Assembly: GCF_037963865.1 (NCBI RefSeq)
Contig: NZ_CP150170.1
Location: 868,001 to 932,000, forward strand
DNA: 64,000 bases
Direction: 5' to 3'
Source of the DNA: Paenibacillus sp. FSL R10-2734
Lineage (GTDB): Bacteria; Bacillota; Bacilli; Paenibacillales; Paenibacillaceae
Shown here: positions 60,577-64,000 of the stretch, piece after piece
How positions within the stretch are numbered: position 1 is the first letter of the stretch
How the letters are laid out: each line of letters begins with the position of its first letter
The notes under the pieces: model-generated
What the model saw: the letters and a program-made list of their open reading frames with translations, nothing else
What the model was told of the DNA's origin: nothing
Database searches by the model: none
Translations under genes and position numbers: made by a program

Positions 60577-61194
60577 ATGTACTTTCTTGATATTATGTCT
60601 TGGCTGACAGAGGATAATCTGCGGCATTTGCTTGAACAATATCGTTCGTTTGGGCCCTTTCCGGGCATTGCGTTAACGTTTATGAAATCATTTATACCAC
60701 CACTACCAACTATTGCGATCGTCGGATTAAACGGGGCTGTATATGGTTTATGGTTAGGTTTTTTGTATTCTTGGATCGGCTTGGTTGCGGGCTGTGTGAC
60801 CACATTTTGGATTATTCGCAAAGTAGCCTCTCATCGTTATCTACGAAAATGGGCAGAACGGCCAAAGGTAGCCAAAAGCATGACATGGGTGCGGCAAAGT
60901 GGGTTCAGCTATGTATTTCTGCTAAGTATATTCCCGGTAGGCCCCTTCGTTGTAGTTAATATGGCTGCTGGTCTTGCCGGAATGAGGTTTCGTTCATACA
61001 TCCTTGCGCTCACTGTGGGCAAGGCGATTATGGTATTCGCGGTATCATATATTGGAAATGATCTTGAACGATTCATCCGCCAGCCGTGGGAGATCATCTA
61101 TGTCTTGGTGTTTATTGGACTGTCACTATGGGGAGTCAAAGCCATTGAGGCGCGGTTCGCTAGAACGGTGCAGGATGGAAATAAGGTCGCTTAG
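60577..61194 (+). CDS. VTT-domain (TVP38/TMEM64, DedA-like) membrane protein
   Basis: The 205-residue protein has about five hydrophobic segments and the VTT pattern: FKSFIPPLPTIAIVGLNGAVYGLWLGFLYSWIGLVAGCVTTFWIIRKV and FPVGPFVVVNMAAGLAGMRFRSYILALTVGKAIMVF. Family members act in lipid scrambling or membrane homeostasis. GAGGAG lies about 11 bases before the ATG. It stands between a frameshifted gene and an aldo/keto reductase 60 bases downstream. Confidence 0.85.
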   Translation: MYFLDIMSWLTEDNLRHLLEQYRSFGPFPGIALTFMKSFIPPLPTIAIVGLNGAVYGLWLGFLYSWIGLVAGCVTTFWIIRKVASHRYLRKWAERPKVAKSMTWVRQSGFSYVFLLSIFPVGPFVVVNMAAGLAGMRFRSYILALTVGKAIMVFAVSYIGNDLERFIRQPWEIIYVLVFIGLSLWGVKAIEARFARTVQDGNKVA

Positions 61195-61253
61195 TCCTGT
61201 GAATGAACTCACTTGAATATCTGAATCTAAACAGATCGAAGGAGGAAATGATG

Positions 61254-62168
61254 ATGAAATATCGTAAGCTTGGTAGTACAGGAATGAATGTATCGGTGAT
61301 CGGCTTAGGTACTTGGCAGTTCGGTGGAGAGTGGGGCAAGGATTTCACTCAAGCAGAAGTGGATGCCATGCTAGATAAGGCTGGAGAGCTGGGTATTAAT
61401 TTGATTGATACGGCTGAGTGTTATGGAGATCACTTATCAGAGAAGTTCATCGGGGGCTATCTGGCTCGCCGGAAACGTGAGGACTGGATTGTGGCTACGA
61501 AATTTGGACATCATTTTCAGGGGCATCTGCAGCGGGAACAGCTGTGGCGTGCTGAGGATGTACTGAAGCAGCTAGACGATTCACTGCGTGCACTCCAGAC
61601 AGAGTATATCGACCTCTATCAATTCCACTCTGGAACCGACGAGCAATTCGATAATGATAAGCTGTGGAGTATGCTCGACAGACAGAAGCAGGCAGGGAAA
61701 ATCCGTCATTTAGGCGTCTCGATCAGTGCATCGGGCTCAGGTGTGCATCAGACCTCTGCAGCAGCAGATGTGCAGGCAGAGGCCATACAAGTGGTATATA
61801 ATCGGCTGGATCGTAAACCTGAGGAAGAGATTTTTCCGATTTGCATCGAGAATCAATTAGGCGTATTGGCTCGCGTTCCGTTGGCGAGTGGTTATTTGAG
61901 CGGCAAGTATAAGCCGGATGCGGTTTTTGGACAGGGTGATGTCCGAGCGAACCATAACGAGGATGTAAGACAGAAACAGCTACGGGCTGTAGCTGAAATT
62001 GCTGCCAACGAAGTGCCTTCTGGTCTTGATATGGCGCAGTGGGCTTTGGCCTGGTGCCTTCAGCATTCCGCAGTAACCAGCGTAATTCCGGGCTGTAAGA
62101 ATGTAGAACAAGTTATCTCCAACGCCAGTGCTGCCGATTTGGACATGGTGAAGGGTAACACGAAATAA
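61254..62168 (+). CDS. Aldo/keto reductase
   Basis: The 304-residue NADPH-dependent oxidoreductase has YRKLGSTGMNVSVIGLGTWQFGG, LIDTAECYGDHLSEKFIGGYL (Asp, Tyr), ATKFGH (Lys), YIDLYQFHSG (His) and VIPGCKNVEQVISN. Its substrate is unknown, and it is not close to the AKR at 18974. Three ATGs stand in a row after AAGGAGG; I use 61254 for best spacing. Its stop is 8 bases from the convergent stop of the next gene, leaving no room for a terminator between them. Confidence 0.9.
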   Translation: MKYRKLGSTGMNVSVIGLGTWQFGGEWGKDFTQAEVDAMLDKAGELGINLIDTAECYGDHLSEKFIGGYLARRKREDWIVATKFGHHFQGHLQREQLWRAEDVLKQLDDSLRALQTEYIDLYQFHSGTDEQFDNDKLWSMLDRQKQAGKIRHLGVSISASGSGVHQTSAAADVQAEAIQVVYNRLDRKPEEEIFPICIENQLGVLARVPLASGYLSGKYKPDAVFGQGDVRANHNEDVRQKQLRAVAEIAANEVPSGLDMAQWALAWCLQHSAVTSVIPGCKNVEQVISNASAADLDMVKGNTK

Positions 62169-62176
62169 GTTGGAAG

Positions 62177-63688
62177 CTACATTGAAAAAAGCTCTTTGAC
62201 CTTCGCGTCGGCTGGATCCTTATCGTAGATATGGGTCCAACTGTTCGTGGAGGCGTCGTAAAGATAGTCCTGTTTCCACCACTGGAAATGGATTACGATG
62301 TTTCGCACAGCGGATACAATTCTCTCTACTTCCTGATTGGTCATAATAGGGTGTAGAGAGATGCGGATCCAACCCGGTCTAAGCGACTGGTCCCCTACCG
62401 TAATAGCCTCAGCGATCTGCGCAGATTGCGCCCACCCTACTCCAAGCAGGTAATGTCCATATGGACCCGCACAAGAGCAACCCCCTCGGGCTTGTATACC
62501 GAAGCGATCATTCAGCAGCTGAACAGCTAGGTTGTAATGAATATCGCGCAATGTAAAAGAGACGATGCCATGACGTTCTGTATGATGTCCAGCTAGCAGT
62601 GAACATTCAGGTATGCAACGGAGCCCGTTCATTAATTTCTGGCACAGTTCGAGCTCTCTAGTCACCATATAATGACCGCTTCCATTCATTTGGTCTTTTA
62701 GCTTCACACATAGTGCCGTCCGAAAAGCTTGCAGAAATCCCGGCGTTCCCCCGTCTTCCCGCATCTCTATTTCATTTGTGTAACGGCGTCCTCCCCAAGG
62801 ATTGACCCAAGCCACTGTCCCTCCGCCCGGTTCGTCAGGAATACGTCCATTACTTAATGCCTCATCAAAGATTAGAACTCCGTTCGCGCCCGGCCCACCC
62901 AGAAATTTATGCGGAGAGAAAAAGATCGCATCCAGCTTCTCCAGTGGTGAGATAGGATGCATATCGATTGGCTCATAGGGAGCGCTGGCAGCGAAATCTA
63001 CAAAACACAGGCCACCATGACGGTGCATCATCGCGGCAAGCTTCTGGTAGGGGGTCTGAATTCCTGTCACATTCGAGCAAGCTGTAAATGATCCAATCTT
63101 CCAGCGGCGATGCTGATACAATCCTAACAGAGCTTCAAGCTGCTGGAGATCTATATTTCCGTTCTTTCCGGGAGGAACGGTTACAACGTCACCAATCCCC
63201 TCCTGCCAAGGAAGAATATTTGAATGATGCTCCATATGGCTGGTGAAGATCACGGGACGCTCCTCCATCGAATGGATATTATTTTCCTGGAGCCATTCGG
63301 GGAGTCTTAAGCCCATAATACGCTGTAGCTTGTTCACGGCTCCGGTTGTTCCATTTCCGCAGAAGAGCAGGATGTCCTGAGGGCCGGCATTTACATGCTT
63401 TTTAATGATTTGTCGTGCTTCATTATAAGCCAGTGTCATAGTTAATCCTGTTGTGTTGGAATCTGTATGCGGATTGCTAACATATGGACCGAAGGCTTCC
63501 TGCAGCTTCCGTTCGATCGGTTCATATAAGCGTCCGCTTGCTGTCCAATCGGCATACAGCAGTGGCTGTTTACCATAGGGCGTGGTGATCTGATGCCGAA
63601 TCCCAATGGTGTGCTCACGAAAGGTCTCAAAATGGTTTTGTAGTGAAGCGGGCGTCTCTGCAGAAGAGGCGTGGATGATGTTTAGCAC
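62177..63688 (-). CDS. Class V aminotransferase / cysteine-desulfurase-like PLP enzyme
   Basis: The 503-residue protein has a class V fold: LLYADWTASGRLYEPIERKL, FCGNGTTGAVNKLQRIM, FTSHMEHHSNILPWQ, CFVDFAASAPYEPIDM and PLP Lys in FFSPHKFLGGPGANGVL. GIQARGGCSCAGPYGHYLLG has the Cys expected of a SufS/Csd-type enzyme. It is about 100 residues longer than SufS. It starts at GTG 63688 after GGAGGG. A DsrE-like sulfur-relay protein lies just upstream, which supports a sulfur-transfer role. Confidence 0.82.
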   Translation of the reverse strand: MLNIIHASSAETPASLQNHFETFREHTIGIRHQITTPYGKQPLLYADWTASGRLYEPIERKLQEAFGPYVSNPHTDSNTTGLTMTLAYNEARQIIKKHVNAGPQDILLFCGNGTTGAVNKLQRIMGLRLPEWLQENNIHSMEERPVIFTSHMEHHSNILPWQEGIGDVVTVPPGKNGNIDLQQLEALLGLYQHRRWKIGSFTACSNVTGIQTPYQKLAAMMHRHGGLCFVDFAASAPYEPIDMHPISPLEKLDAIFFSPHKFLGGPGANGVLIFDEALSNGRIPDEPGGGTVAWVNPWGGRRYTNEIEMREDGGTPGFLQAFRTALCVKLKDQMNGSGHYMVTRELELCQKLMNGLRCIPECSLLAGHHTERHGIVSFTLRDIHYNLAVQLLNDRFGIQARGGCSCAGPYGHYLLGVGWAQSAQIAEAITVGDQSLRPGWIRISLHPIMTNQEVERIVSAVRNIVIHFQWWKQDYLYDASTNSWTHIYDKDPADAKVKELFSM

Positions 63689-63812
63689 GGATTTCCCTCC
63701 AGCCCGTACACCGTCTGTTCTAAAGTTATGCTGTGTTCTCGGCGTACCAGTAGTTTCTATGGCACCAGTATATGCTTGCTTGGGGAATTGGGTTAAAGCC
63801 TAGTTGAATCAT

Positions 63813-64000
63813 TTATATAAATAATTGGACATCGCTTTCTAGTGCATCTTTTAAATAAGCCGCAGCATCGATAATCTCGACCTCTGGCAGCAGCTCTTCT
63901 GTTTTAAAGCCCATGATCTCGACAGAGAGCTTGCAGGCATAGAACTTGATGTTTTTTTTGCGAGCCCCTTTTAGAAAATGAATCAGCTTCGGTGCGCCTT
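63813..64000 (-). CDS. DsrE/DsrF-like protein, C-terminal part (cut by window edge)
   Basis: Reading leftward from the window edge, the frame gives GAPKLIHFLKGARKK then FYACKLSVEIMGF, with a stop at 63813-63815. The C-terminal YACKLSVEIMGFKTEELLPEVEI block with its Cys is typical of DsrE/DsrF/DrsH-like sulfur-carrier proteins. The start and N-terminus lie outside the window. It is upstream of, and in line with, the cysteine-desulfurase-like gene (124-base gap), so the two may handle sulfur together. Confidence 0.75.
   Translation of the reverse strand, partial: GAPKLIHFLKGARKKNIKFYACKLSVEIMGFKTEELLPEVEIIDAAAYLKDALESDVQLFI

Noticed and set aside
1..64000. tRNA, rRNA or prophage genes
   Set aside because: None were recognised; the only mobile element supported is the IS110-family copy.

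Overview
The window looks like chromosomal DNA of a low-to-mid GC Gram-positive bacterium, most likely a Paenibacillus or close relative. This rests on strong AGGAGG-type ribosome binding sites, GTG and TTG starts, intrinsic terminators after most units, and the family mix: class D sortase with an LPNTA substrate, futalosine menaquinone genes, an MhqR-type quinone-stress cluster, MprF, and an alpha-glucoside ABC importer with a GH65 phosphorylase. The species is an inference; no rRNA or tRNA gene is present.

Layout, left to right. 1-5.5 kb: start of a GAF sensor kinase cut by the window edge, a MATE exporter, formaldehyde-fixing hxlA-hxlB with an HxlR regulator, and tripeptidase pepT. 5.5-8.7 kb: sortase D, its probable LPNTA surface substrate with a structured 5' leader, and a luciferase-like monooxygenase. 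8.9-17.3 kb: an alpha-glucoside utilisation locus with LacI regulator, binding protein, two permeases and a GH65 phosphorylase fused to a phosphoglucomutase-like domain; no transporter ATPase is present. 17.5-23 kb: a LysR-AKR-ALDH unit, an EamA exporter and an FUSC-like exporter. 23.3-29.4 kb: potABCD polyamine importer and an OmpR/HisKA two-component pair. 29.5-33.2 kb: membrane-anchored hydrolase, methyltransferase, and mqnB-mqnD. 33.4-36.1 kb: mhqR-doxX-dioxygenase-esterase. 36.2-40.9 kb: Bcr/CflA exporter, a small FlxA-like protein and mprF. 41.0-42.8 kb: an IS110-family (IS1111-like) element next to an array of short palindromes. 42.9-46.2 kb: cytoplasmic alpha-amylase and a diguanylate cyclase. 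46.4-59.6 kb: a large pyrimidine-degradation locus. 59.6-64 kb: a second palindrome array, a frameshifted acetyltransferase, a VTT membrane protein, an aldo/keto reductase, and a cysteine-desulfurase-like enzyme behind a DsrE-like protein that runs off the edge.

How genes work together. In the pyrimidine locus, PreT-PreA reduce uracil or thymine and dihydropyrimidinase opens the ring. An omega-aminotransferase and a semialdehyde dehydrogenase then handle beta-alanine-type products, while a four-gene ABC importer may bring in substrate. A PucR regulator sits between the two operons. The enzyme that removes the carbamoyl group is not in the window, and an 83-residue protein of unknown function closes the second operon. 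The mhq cluster has two matching 18-bp operators, one at each of its promoters. The alpha-glucoside locus has three LacI/CcpA-like operators.

The most unusual signals are: (1) two unlinked intergenic arrays built from a 15-bp core RGGGA-N5-TCCCY repeated at 50-52 and 61-62 bp, close to 5 and 6 helical turns, with the same spacing order at both loci; (2) an IS110-family element that ends next to one of these arrays and carries a long-range stem in its right-end non-coding DNA, as expected for a bridge RNA; (3) a nested RNA structure upstream of the sortase substrate; and (4) a GH65-HAD fusion in which the HAD nucleophile Asp is Glu.
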